From NCBI RefSeq assembly GCF_029960785.1, contig NZ_JASBQE010000045.1, positions 1-64,000 on the forward strand: a DNA stretch of 64,000 nucleotides, in the 5' to 3' direction. The stretch's first letter is position 1. Each line of letters begins with the position of its first letter. Below, piece by piece: positions 41,662 to 50,800 of this stretch. The notes beneath the pieces were generated by a model, which worked only from the letters and a program-made list of their open reading frames with translations, was not told where the DNA came from and ran no database searches. Position numbers and translations under genes: made by a program. This DNA comes from Polyangium sp. 15x6. Lineage in GTDB: Bacteria > Myxococcota_A > Polyangia > Polyangiales > Polyangiaceae.

Positions 41662-42001
41662 CTAGTCACAGACGCCCTTGCTCTCCGGCACCGGCTCCTC
41701 CGCGGGGTGCATGCATTTTTTGCTGATGCATGCATCGGAGCCCATACACGCCGCGCCGGGGCCGCCCTTCGGCTTGCAGGTGCCGACCACGTGGCTCTTG
41801 TCGCGGGTCAGCCCGTAGGTGTGTCTTCGCGGGTACCTGCCGTTCACGCGGTCCCCGGGATCGCAGTACGACGCCGGGCCGCATGCGGTCTCGTCCTTGA
41901 GGACGTTACAATCGCTCCCGTCCGCTTGATTCGGACCGATCTCCGAGCCCACAGCCGCAAAGGAGGGTCAGCGCCGCGAGCAGCCAGCCGATGTGTTTCA
42001 T
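41662..42001 (-). pseudogene. frameshifted Cys-rich lipoprotein
   Basis: The ATG at 42001 opens a lipoprotein signal (MKHIGWLLAALTLLCGC) that runs out of frame, while the frame ending at 41662 encodes a Cys-rich domain (DCNVLKDETACGPASYCDPG, GTCKPKGGPGAACMG, SKKCMHP) with no signal. One extra G in the GGG of TGTGGGCTC (plus-strand CCC at 41948-41950) joins them: removing it gives C-G-C-G-S-E-I in frame. Total length is 113 codons plus one base. Either a true pseudogene or a homopolymer sequencing error. The alternative, translation from GTG 41952, would leave a disulfide-type protein in the cytoplasm. Confidence 0.7.
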
Positions 42002-42073
42002 GGCCCGATGGATGCCTTCGGGCCATCTTCGCGGCAACTTCCGGGGCCTCGTGTGGTACGGCGGATTCATCCC

Positions 42074-43105
42074 ATGCCCCCTTCCAGATCCCAGCGCCAG
42101 GTCTCCCGTCGGCAACTGCTCGCCGGCGCCGCCGTCGTGGGAGCATCGACCCTCGCGTACGTCGTGTGGTCGCCCGGCGCGACGGTCGGCGACGGCCGCC
42201 ACGATCTCGGCACGAACGGCATCTGGATGCAGCACGGCTGGCTCGGCGCCGATGCCTGGTTCACGCGGTATGGCAAGGAGGCGAAGAAGCCGCTCTTCCG
42301 GGATCCGCGAAAGCTCGCCGAGGCCGCGGATCGGCTCCGCCGCCACCGTATCCGCGACGTCTTCCCGCACCTCTGCCCCGCCGAGCCCGGGGGGGCCATC
42401 GCGCCCCACGACCCGACCCAGACCGAGCGATTCCTCGACGCATTCGAGCGATTTCGCGTCATGCCCTGGGTGGGCGGCGTGCTCGGCGAATCCGCCCGGC
42501 CGGACGACCCCGCGTGGCGTGATGGCTTCACGCGCTCCCTTCGCGCGCTCCTCGACGCCCACCCTCGAATCGCCGGGATCCACGTCAACATCGAGCCTTG
42601 CCCGAGTGGCCATGCGTCGTTCTTGACGTTGCTCGAGGAGCTCCGCGCGGGCTTGCCGAAGGGAAAGCTGCTGTCGATCGCGGCTTATCCGCCGCCGACC
42701 GTCTTGCACCCCTTCAAGGAAATACACTGGGAGGAATCGTATTTCCGCGAAGTCGCGCAGCGCGCGGATCAGCTCGCGGTGATGATGTACGACACGGCGC
42801 TGACGAACGTGAAGCTCTACAAGAGCCTCATGACGCATTGGACGCGCGAAGTGCTCGATTGGGCGGGGACGACGCCCGTCCTGCTCGGGCTGCCGGCCTA
42901 TGACGATCCGGGCGTCGGCTACCACGACGCGAGCGTCGAAAACGTTCCGATTGCGCTCGCCGGGGTCCACGCGGCCTTGCGGACGTATCCCGTTCTCCCG
43001 GCGAGCTACCAGGGCATCGCGCTTTACTCGGACTGGGAGATGACGGACGACGAATGGGAGACCCTTCGGAAAGGGTTCCTCCGGCCCGAGGGGCCGTTCC
43101 CTTGA
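42074..43105 (+). CDS. exported TIM-barrel protein, GH18-like
   Basis: 343 residues. MPPSRSQRQVSRRQLLAGAAVVGAS is a Tat-type signal (S-R-R-x-L). The body looks like a (beta/alpha)8 barrel: HPRIAGIHVNIEPCPSG, KLLSIAAYPPP, ADQLAVMMYDTALTN and TPVLLGLPAYDD, in the order of glycoside-hydrolase-18-type barrels (the MxYD and QGIALYSDWE elements are typical). The GH18 DxxDxDxE catalytic motif is replaced by VNIEP, so activity is uncertain. ATG 42074 was chosen to give the Tat signal. It diverges from the frameshifted lipoprotein. Confidence 0.7.
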   Translation: MPPSRSQRQVSRRQLLAGAAVVGASTLAYVVWSPGATVGDGRHDLGTNGIWMQHGWLGADAWFTRYGKEAKKPLFRDPRKLAEAADRLRRHRIRDVFPHLCPAEPGGAIAPHDPTQTERFLDAFERFRVMPWVGGVLGESARPDDPAWRDGFTRSLRALLDAHPRIAGIHVNIEPCPSGHASFLTLLEELRAGLPKGKLLSIAAYPPPTVLHPFKEIHWEESYFREVAQRADQLAVMMYDTALTNVKLYKSLMTHWTREVLDWAGTTPVLLGLPAYDDPGVGYHDASVENVPIALAGVHAALRTYPVLPASYQGIALYSDWEMTDDEWETLRKGFLRPEGPFP

Positions 43106-43272
43106 ACGTTCTCCCGGGAGGACAACGGGGCCACGTGGCGGCAACTTCCGGATCCGTCGTCCTCGATGCGAACGAGTATCCAATCGAACCCGGTGACGCC
43201 TGCGTCCAGGAAGATGCGCCGGACCTTGGGGGTGACGAGGAAGGCTGGGTGGGGGAAGAGGGCGTCGCTCAC
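43024..43272 (-). pseudogene. possible Imm11/DUF1629-like C-terminal fragment
   Basis: The translation SDALFPHPAFLVTPKVRRIF then LDAGVTGFDW resembles the ending of Imm11/DUF1629 proteins, where an 'S/E-x-x-x-x-L..AGVTG' block closes the domain. No N-terminal part exists in frame: an adjacent frame (MKTDVKIAFDGTDLLGDP) starts at 43355 and stops after 21 residues. The tail overlaps the 3' end of the convergent gene. Most likely a decayed remnant. Family call is weak. Confidence 0.3.
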
Positions 43273-43379
43273 GTCGCCCTCGAACCCTACAGGGTAGCTG
43301 GATCGCCCAGCAAATCCGTTCCGTCAAACGCGATTTTGACGTCCGTCTTCATGCTCTTTCGTGCTGCGGCCGGGGCTTG

Positions 43380-43547
43380 CTACTTGCCGAAGTATGGCTT
43401 GATTGCCTCCAGCCACGACAGGGCCCACGGGGCCATCTTCGGGTGCCCCGGGAGCCGCACACAGACGCGGATCTCCGCGCGGGCGAGCGACGGCACGCAC
43501 AGGACGAGGAGGAGCGCGAGCAAGAAGTGGGCCCCAGGGCGACACAT
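43380..43547 (-). CDS. possible short secreted peptide
   Basis: ATG 43547 opens 55 residues: a convincing signal peptide (MCRPGAHFLLALLLVLCVPSLARA) and a 30-residue mature part (EIRVCVRLPGHPKMAPWALS then WLEAIKPYFGK). The mature part is dense and well structured for its size, so the gene may be intact or a truncated N-terminus of a longer protein; the downstream sequence is decayed. No ribosome site of note. Confidence 0.4.
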   Translation of the reverse strand: MCRPGAHFLLALLLVLCVPSLARAEIRVCVRLPGHPKMAPWALSWLEAIKPYFGK

Positions 43548-43645
43548 GCGAGCCTGGTCACCGAAAACGTGTTCGCGGGGCAACTTTCCACCGAAACCAC
43601 ACCCCGACCCGTCTCGCGCCGATCCTGAAAGGCTGAACCGCCCGC

Positions 43646-43906
43646 CGACCCTTCCTCGCCGGAACAACGGTTCCGTTTTTTGTCGCCCGACCCTTCCTTT
43701 ACAAAAAACGGAAGGCTCGGCGGCGCCACGACCCTTCCTTCCCCGACCGAGCTTCTCCTCGACGCGCCGCGGACCCGTCGGGCGCCCGTTCGGCCTCCCC
43801 TTTTTTCGCAGACGACCCTTCCGCGGCGAATTTGGGAGAGGCCTTCCGCGCGAAAGACGCGTCGCGAGGCGATTCAGGGAACCGTTTTTTCGTCGAGGAA
43901 GGGTCG
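43646..43906. repeat. interspersed CGACCCTTCC motif
   Basis: CGACCCTTCC occurs at 43646, 43688, 43729 and 43813, and inverted (GGAAGGGTCG) at 43897; near-matches GACCCGTC lie between. T6 tracts follow several copies. No ORF explains the repetition. May be a decayed array or a set of binding sites. Confidence 0.5.
43671..43713. terminator. strong hairpin with T-rich arm
   Basis: TTCCGTTTTTTGT (43671-43683) and ACAAAAAACGGAA (43701-43713) are perfect 13-bp complements around a 17-nt loop that contains CGACCCTTCC. The T6 and A6 arms make it a plausible bidirectional terminator. Confidence 0.5.
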
Positions 43907-44101
43907 AACGCCGGTTCGGGAAACCGATATCGCGCGAAGACGGGTCGAAACGCTTATTTTTCCCAGGTTTCGCCGCCGCCCGGGCTTCTTGGCGGCGCTC
44001 GCGTCGGGGATGATCTGCGCCTCGGTGAGGCCGAGGTTCTTCAGGTCGCGCTTGAAGTTCCTGAGGCGCGTGTGCGCGCCCCGCACGGCGGCGCGCCTCG
44101 A

Positions 44102-44190
44102 TGGCAAGGACACTTGTCGAGCATCGAGCAGGGTCTCGCTGCGATTACCCTCGAGACCATCGAACGCATTGCACGCGCCCACGAGCGTAC
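44102..44190 (+). pseudogene. remnant of an XRE-type regulator
   Basis: The plus-strand frame reads WQGHLSSIEQGLAAITLETI then ERIA, nearly identical to GQLASIEQGLAAITIETIER in the intact gene at 44955. Sequence before and after does not continue the HTH domain, so only helices 2-4 survive. It is in the opposite orientation to the intact gene, about 0.8 kb away. Confidence 0.65.
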
Positions 44191-44305
44191 CCATGTCACC
44201 AACGGCCATGGCGGCGGGACGGTGCAGAAGATTCCCAAGTGAGGTGTGACCGCAGAGCTGGTTGGCAGGATCGGGCGCACGCCCGAGCCCAACGAGCGAT
44301 GTCGT

Positions 44306-44641
44306 CTACTTGATGCCGAGCGCGACACCCTCGGGGTGGATGGCGATCAGGCGTCCCGTCTCGGCGTCGAATTCGAGGCCCACGTTCTCCGGGTTGCCCT
44401 TACGTTTGGCGTCCGGAGACGGAAGCAAGAGGCCCACGAAGATTCGACCGTCCCGATGGTGCTCTCGTACGCCGATGAACGGCTGCTGTCGAAGCTCATC
44501 TGGCAGGAGAGGGACGAGGCTTTCGAGGTCGAAGCGGCGTGAATGCTTTGCCATGTTCGCTCCCATTCGCCGTTGGTAGCGGAGAATCATCACGACATTG
44601 GCAACGCCTAAGCCGAGGAGGAGGAGGACCGCGCTCAGCAT
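44306..44641 (-). CDS. single-pass membrane protein, hypothetical
   Basis: 111 residues. The N-terminus (MLSAVLLLLGLGVANVVMIL) is a membrane helix followed by RYQRRMG, so the C-terminal part is likely cytoplasmic. The rest holds FDLESLVPLLPDELRQQPFI and a beta segment (GRIFVGLLLPSPD, NVGLEFDAETGRLIAIHPEG). AGGAGG three bases before ATG 44641 supports the start. Family not recognised. Confidence 0.65.
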   Translation of the reverse strand: MLSAVLLLLGLGVANVVMILRYQRRMGANMAKHSRRFDLESLVPLLPDELRQQPFIGVREHHRDGRIFVGLLLPSPDAKRKGNPENVGLEFDAETGRLIAIHPEGVALGIK

Positions 44642-44720
44642 GTTCCTCCTGTCCCTAGCATGGGACGTTGGCGGGCGGCTACGAGGTGGACCGAGAAAGA
44701 CGACGCGGAGCGGCGGTCCG

Positions 44721-44950
44721 ATGACGAGCCGGGCCCCGGGCGGAGGGGAGCTGGCCGGACAGCGGCTCGACGCGCTCGGCGGTCGTTGGTGTTCTTGGCG
44801 AGTGATGCAGGGGGCGTGGCGGGTGGGGGCGTACCCCGAAGAGGTCTGGATCGTGCGGAGCTACGGCGCGGCGATTCCCGAGGGCGCCCGCGTCTTCGCG
44901 CCCGAGGACGCGGCGTGGGCCGCGGTGCGGCGCGGCCTCCAACTCATACT
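44721..44950 (+). pseudogene. possible truncated gene
   Basis: From ATG 44721 the frame encodes a plausible soluble segment (ALGGRWCSWRVMQGAWRVGA, YPEEVWIVRSYGAAIPEGAR, APEDAAWAAVRRG) with good GC3. After about 44945 it runs antisense into the 3' end of the XRE gene and loses coding character, so the natural end seems lost. No family recognised. Confidence 0.35.
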
Positions 44951-44954
44951 ACGT

Positions 44955-45296
44955 CTACGTCGGGGGTTCGTGCGTCGTGAGCGCTTCGAGTTCTTTCCGG
45001 AGCTTTCGGCGTTCGCCCTTCGGCAGCTTACGAGCGAGTTCCACGATATGATTCAGCTCGTCGTCTGCTGGAAAGGTGATGATGCACAACGAAGGCACAC
45101 CGAGCGCGAGTGCAATGCGTTCGATGGTCTCGATGGTGATCGCAGCGAGACCTTGCTCGATGCTCGCCAACTGTCCTTTCGACATCGCGCCGGCCGAGGC
45201 GAGATCCTGCAAGGACATGCCGCGCTCTTGGCGCAGCTCGCGGACACGATTGCCAACTTTCAGACAGAGTGGCTTGGCTTCGGTTCGTCGGGGCAA
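44955..45296 (-). CDS. XRE-family transcriptional regulator
   Basis: 113 residues. A Cro/C1-type HTH is clear: VGNRVRELRQERGMSLQDLA, SKGQLASIEQGLAAI and TIETIERIALALGV. The C-terminal part (ADDELNHIVELARKLPKGER then KLRKELEAL) is a helical hairpin. TTG 45296 is chosen because GGGAGG lies five bases upstream, and the frame above it is not conserved-looking. A remnant of the same gene type lies at 44102 in inverse orientation. Target unknown. Confidence 0.7.
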   Translation of the reverse strand: MPRRTEAKPLCLKVGNRVRELRQERGMSLQDLASAGAMSKGQLASIEQGLAAITIETIERIALALGVPSLCIITFPADDELNHIVELARKLPKGERRKLRKELEALTTHEPPT

Positions 45297-45576
45297 CGGT
45301 TCCTCCCTACTCGCGCATGAGGGTCCGAGGTCCCTACCACAGACTCCGCACCGAGACAAACCCCGCGGACAAACATTCGTGCGAGCCCCCTCGGAGAGAG
45401 ATACGAGGGGGCCCGCGGTTCGTTGGATCACCGCCGTTTCATGGTCCTGAGCAGCTTGGCGACGGCCGTGTGCGCAGCCCGCGCGGCCTCCGTGTCGTCA
45501 TCGGTGTCCGCGATCATCCCCAGGAGCCGGTCGGCAGCGTCATGCGCCACCACCGCGGCGTCGATGTCGCTTGTGC

Positions 45577-47655
45577 CTAAGCTCCCGCGCCCGCTTCCGC
45601 GCCCGCGCCCGCGCCCGCTCCCGCCCCCTCGCCCCGCCCCCGCACGATCCTCGCGATCGCCGCCACCAGATGCGCCGGATGAATCGGCTTCGCCACGTAC
45701 CCGCGAAACCCTGCGGCCAGCGCTTGCCACGTCTGATCCGCTTCCCCCGCCTCCAGCACCGCGATCGATGGCAGCGCCCTTCCGTCTCGCGCTCGCAACC
45801 GCTCCACGAACGTCACGCTGGTTCCCCCGGGCAGCCCCATGTCGCTCACCACCACGTCCAGCGCAGACTCCGCCACGAAGGCCACCGCCTCCTCCGCCGA
45901 CGACACCGAAAGCACCACCGCGCCTCGCCTTTGCAGCACGTCCGCGACGAGCCCCTTCGTTTCCGCGTCCGGCAGGACCAGGAGCACCCGGATCCCCTCC
46001 AGGATCCGCCGCTCGTAATTCGTCACGTCCGGCAGCCCCGCGCCCTCCGGCACCTCCCGCGACGGGATCGACACCGTGAACGTCGCGCCCGCTCCCTTGC
46101 CCGCGCTCGTCACGCTCACCGACCCGCCGTGCAGCTCCACGAGCTTGCGCACGATCGCCAGGCCCAGCCCGAGCCCGCCGTGCTTGCGCTTCGTCGAGCC
46201 GTCCTCCTGGCTGAAATACCCGAACACCTGCGGAAGCAGACCCGGCGCGATTCCCTCGCCCGTGTCCGACACCGTCAGCAAGAATCGCTTGCCGAGGTGC
46301 TCGAACCGCACGTCGACCCGCCCTTCCGCCGGCGTGAATTTGATCGCATTGAAGACGAGCTTCCACGTCACCTGCCACAGGCGATCGGGATCCGCCATCA
46401 TCACCGCGCCGTGGGATTCCACCTCGCATTCGAACGTGATGTGCTTCGCGCGCGCGAGCGGGCGCAGCGCGTCCACCGCTTCGTCGATGATCGCCCTCGG
46501 GTCGATCGGCGCGAGGTGGACCTGCAGACGGCCCGTCGCGATACGCGAGGCGTCGAGGATGTCCTCGACGACCCGCCGCTCCGCCTCGGCGCTCCGGGCG
46601 ATCGTGGCGAGTCCGCGCTCCGCGCTCGGGCCGTCGAGCGCGCCCGCGCGGAGCAGGCTCGACCAGCCCACGATCGCCGTGAGCGGCGTGTTGAGCTCGT
46701 GCGAGACCGTGGCGAGGAACTCGTCTTTCATGATCTCGCAGTTCGCCGCCTCCGCCTCCTTGCGCGCCCGGTGCTCCGCTTCCTCGGCGCGCTTTTGCTC
46801 GTCGATGTCGGTCGCCGTGATGATCCACCCCGTCACCCGGCCTGCGTCCCGCTGCGGCACCGCGCGCGCGATGTGCCAGCGGTACGCCCCATCCGATCGC
46901 CTGAGGCGCGCCTGCACGTCCACGCCAAGCCTCCGCCCGAGCGCCTTGCGCCAGAGGGAAATCGCGTGCGCCCGATCGTCCGGGTGCAGCGCCTCGAGCA
47001 GCCCGCGCCCCACGTCCCTTCGGCTGCCGAGCCCTGCGTAGCGGGACCAGGCGGCATTGGCATAATCGAATTTCCCGTTGCCGTTCGCGGTCCACACGCA
47101 GATGGGCATGGCCTCGATCACGCCCTGGTAGCGCTGCGCGTGCATCCGCTCCATCGCCTCGCGCTCGCGCTCGCGCAGGAGCGCGGCTTGCCGCTTGACG
47201 ATCTCCTTTTGCCGGAAGAGCTCGACGAGCACCATCACCTTCGAGCGGAGGATGCTCGGCTGGCAAGGCTTCAGGACGTAATCGACGGCGCCGGTCTCGT
47301 ATCCCTCGAGGATGAAGGACATGCTGCGCTGCACGGCGGTGATGAAGAGAATCGGGATGTAACGGTGCCGCCGGCTCTGCTTGATGAGCTTGACGGTCTC
47401 GATGCCGTTCATGACCGGCATCTGCACGTCCATGAGGACCAGCGAGAAATCCATCGCGAGCAGGCATCGCAGGGCCTCCCGGCCGGACGCCGCTTTCACG
47501 AGCTCGTAGCCGAGCGGCTCCAGCGCGACCTCGAAGGCGAGCAGGTTCGCGGGCGTGTCGTCCACGATCAGCACCTTCGGCGTCGGGAGCTTGATCTTCG
47601 CGCCGTCCTCCTCCCGCGCCCCGAGGCCCGGTGCGCCTGCTCCACCCTCGCCCAT
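45577..47655 (-). CDS. hybrid histidine kinase REC-PAS-HK-REC
   Basis: 692 residues. An N-terminal receiver (about 25-145; VLIVDDTP, VLMDVQMPVMNG, DYVLKPCQPS) is followed by a coiled linker, a PAS domain (about 180-295), HisKA with the phospho-His in VSHELNTPLTAIVGW, and HATPase_c with NAIKFTP, DTGEGIAPG and GGLGLGLAIV. A second receiver (about 540-660, phospho-Asp in VVVSDMGLPGG) has a degenerate start LLVLPDAE lacking the usual acidic pair. A low-complexity (GA)n tail ends it. ATG 47655 follows GAAGGAG; TTG 47673 is rejected. It diverges from the CheB-CheR kinase gene. Signal unknown. Confidence 0.88.
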   Translation of the reverse strand: MGEGGAGAPGLGAREEDGAKIKLPTPKVLIVDDTPANLLAFEVALEPLGYELVKAASGREALRCLLAMDFSLVLMDVQMPVMNGIETVKLIKQSRRHRYIPILFITAVQRSMSFILEGYETGAVDYVLKPCQPSILRSKVMVLVELFRQKEIVKRQAALLREREREAMERMHAQRYQGVIEAMPICVWTANGNGKFDYANAAWSRYAGLGSRRDVGRGLLEALHPDDRAHAISLWRKALGRRLGVDVQARLRRSDGAYRWHIARAVPQRDAGRVTGWIITATDIDEQKRAEEAEHRARKEAEAANCEIMKDEFLATVSHELNTPLTAIVGWSSLLRAGALDGPSAERGLATIARSAEAERRVVEDILDASRIATGRLQVHLAPIDPRAIIDEAVDALRPLARAKHITFECEVESHGAVMMADPDRLWQVTWKLVFNAIKFTPAEGRVDVRFEHLGKRFLLTVSDTGEGIAPGLLPQVFGYFSQEDGSTKRKHGGLGLGLAIVRKLVELHGGSVSVTSAGKGAGATFTVSIPSREVPEGAGLPDVTNYERRILEGIRVLLVLPDAETKGLVADVLQRRGAVVLSVSSAEEAVAFVAESALDVVVSDMGLPGGTSVTFVERLRARDGRALPSIAVLEAGEADQTWQALAAGFRGYVAKPIHPAHLVAAIARIVRGRGEGAGAGAGAGAEAGAGA

Positions 47656-47880
47656 CGCCGCTCCTTCCCCCAACTCCCGAAAAAAGCAGGCTATCGTGGC
47701 CGACCGCCGCCTCGGGCGAACTCGGACCGTCCCGGCTTTCCGTGTCGGGAGCCGCCGCCCTTCGTCCGTCCGGCCCGGACCTTACGTGGTCTACCCAGTG
47801 ACGAACAGCCCCGCGTGGTGGACTGGATTTCGTTTTTCGCTTCCGCGTAGCGAATCCAGGGGATAACAAAACCACCCACC

Positions 47881-50800
47881 ATGACGCGCTCCTCCCCCGG
47901 ACCACGTGATTCGTCCTCGCCCGGCTACCCCCTGTTCGTCGGCGTCGGCGCTTCCGCGGGCGGGCTTTCGGCCGTGCAGGAGTTCCTGCGTGGCATTCCG
48001 GAGGGCGCGGGGCTCTCGATCGTGGTCCTCCTTCACCTCGAACCCTCCACGGGCGGCACGCTCTCCGAGCTCGTGGCCAAGGCCACGACGCTGCCCGTCC
48101 TCGAGGCGCAGGATGGGATGCCGCTCGAGCCGGATCACGTCTACGCCGCGCCGAGTCGTTGCCTGCTCACCATCCGCGACGATGTCCTGCACATCGTGCC
48201 CGCAGAGAGCCCCGAGGAGCGGCACGCGCCGATGGATCATCTCCTCCACGGCCTTGCCCGCGAGTACGGCGAATCCGCGGTCGCGGTCATCCTGTCGGGC
48301 GACGGCAGCGACGGCGCGCTCGGGCTCCGGGCCGTGGGCGAGGGCGGAGGCTTCACGATGGTCCAGGATCCGGCCTCCGCGCGCCACGACAGCATGCCGC
48401 AGAGCGCGCTCATGACCGGCGTCGTCGATTGCGTGCGCCCGCCCGCCGAGCTCGCCGCCGAGCTCGTGGCCTACGCCGAGCACCGCAAAGAGACCTCCGG
48501 CGACGAGGACACGCTCCGCCGGGACATCGCCGACGCCTTGCCCGCGATCTGCGAGATCCTCGCCCAAAGCACCGGGCACAATTTCAAGCACTACAAGACG
48601 AGCACCCTCATCCGACGCACCCTGCGCAGGCTGCAGGTGCTCCGGATCGACTCGGCCCACGGCTATTTGCTGCGGCTCCGGTCCGATCGGTCCGAGGTCG
48701 ACGAGCTCTTCAAGGATCTCTTGATCGGGGTCACCGCCTTTTTTCGGGATCCGGAGGCGTTCGAGGTCCTCGCCAAGGAGGTCCTCGCCCGGCTCGTCCG
48801 GGAGCGTTCGCCCGATCAAACCTTGCGTATCTGGGTCCCCGGCTGCGCGACGGGCGAGGAGGCGTACTCGATCGCCATGCTCGCGCGCGAGGCGCTCGAT
48901 ACCGTGGGCGCCGCGCCCGTGGTGCAGATCTTCGCCACGGACATCGACGAGCAGGCCCTCGCGACGGCGCGGCTCGGCGCCTATCCGCTCGGCATCGCGG
49001 ACGAGGTGCTGCCCGAGCGGCTGCGGCGTTTCTTCGTCCGCAAAGGGCAGCATTACCACATTACCAAGGAGATCCGGGAGCTCGTCCTTTTTTCGGTCCA
49101 CAACCTCATCAACGACCCGCCATTCTCGAAGCTCGACCTCGTCTCCTGCCGCAACCTGCTCATCTACCTCGGCCCGCACCTCCAGAAGAAGCTCATCCCG
49201 CTCTTTCATTACGCGCTCCGGCCCGGCGGGTATCTCTTCCTCGGGCCCTCGGAGAGCCTCTCGGCGCACCGCGAGCTCTTCCGGCCCATCGACGCGCGGC
49301 ACCGGATCTCGCAGCGATTGCCGACCGCCGTGCACGTCCCGGGGCTCGTGTCGGGGCGCGACGGGCCGCCGGCCACGGTGCGCCCGCCGAACGTGCCCTC
49401 CGCCGGCGAGACCGACATCTACCTGCTCATGCAGCGGATCGTCCTCGACGAGTTCGCGCCGAAATCGGTCGTCGTCGACGAGGATGGGCAGATCGTCTCG
49501 GCGTCGGGCAACCTCGAAAAGTATCTCACGATCACGGCCGGCGCGTTCCACAACAACCTCGTGCGCCTCGTCCGCGAGGGGCTCGCCGTGGGCCTGCGGG
49601 CCTCGCTCTCGCTCGCCATCAAGGAGCGGCGCAAGGTGGTCCACGAGGGGCTCTCGGTGCGGACCACGAGCGGCACGCAGCGCGTGATGCTCACCGTGCA
49701 GCCGATGCCCCAGATGGGCGAGCAATCGGGCCTGTTCCTCGTGGTCTTCCAGGACGTCGGCCTGCCCGTCGCGCGGGAAGAGGCGCGGACGAAGGCGGCC
49801 GAGGACGCCGCCGTGCTCCTCGAGCAGCTCGAGCAGGAGCTCACGACGACCCGCGCGGACCTCGAAAAGACGGTCCAGGAGCTCGAGATCGCCAACGAGG
49901 AGCTCAAGTCGAGCAACGAGGAGCTGCTCTCGATGAACGAGGAGCTCCAGTCGGCGAACGAGGAGCTCGAGACCTCGAAGGAGGAGGTGCAGCACGCGAA
50001 CGAGGCGTTGACGCGCGCCCACACCGACCTCGAGAACCTCCTCACGAGCACGCGGATCGCCACGCTCTTCCTCGACGACGACGGGCGCGTCCAGCGCATC
50101 ACCCCCGCGATCGCGGAGATCTACAACGTGACGCAGGCCGACGTGGGGCGGCCGCTCGCGCACTTCACGCACCGCATGAAGCAGATGCCGGTCTTGCCGG
50201 AGATCGACGACGTGCGGCGCGCGGAGAGACCGATCGAGGACGAGATCGAGGCGGCGAGCGGCGCGACGTTCCTCCGGCGCGTGCTGCCGTACCGCAATCA
50301 GGTGGGCTGGACCGACGGCGTGGTCGTGACGTTCACGGACGTGACGGCGCGCATCAGGGCCGAGGCGGCCGTGCGCGAGAGCGAGCAGCGCCTGCGCCGG
50401 ATCATCGACAACATGCTCGGGTTCGTCGCGGTGCTCGATCTCGACGGCACGCTGATGGAGGTGAACCAGGCCGCGGTGAACGTGGGCGGTTTTTCGCGGG
50501 AGGAGGTCATCGGGCGCAAGTTCTGGGAGTGCCCGTGGTGGACGCACGACGAGGCCGAGGTCGCGCGGCTCGAGGACGCGGTCAAGCGCGCCGCGGACGG
50601 CGAGACGCTCCGGTACGACGCCGTCGTGCGCGTCGCGGGGGACGGGCGGATCGACATCGATTTCATGGTCGCGCCGATGCGCGACGAAAAGGGGTGCGTG
50701 ACGCACCTCATCCCCTCGGGGATGGACATCACCGATCGCAAGCGCGCCGAGGAGGCCTTGCGCGAGGCGGATCGTCGCAAGGACGAGTTCCTCGCCACGC

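Larger units (their letters stand above)
43106..44305. other. decayed region between genes
   Basis: About 1.2 kb with fragments on both strands (Imm11-like, short secreted peptide, XRE remnant, a KRDLKNLGLTEAQIIPDAS-type fragment on the minus strand near 43970-44085) and no complete gene. GC and codon patterns differ from the flanks, and the central 400 bp has repeated CGACCCTTCC words and several T6 tracts. Confidence 0.55.

Noticed and set aside
41906..43327. 473-codon minus-strand frame opposite the TIM-barrel gene
   Set aside because: Antisense shadow; only its last 31 codons (the lipoprotein signal at 42001) are meaningful.
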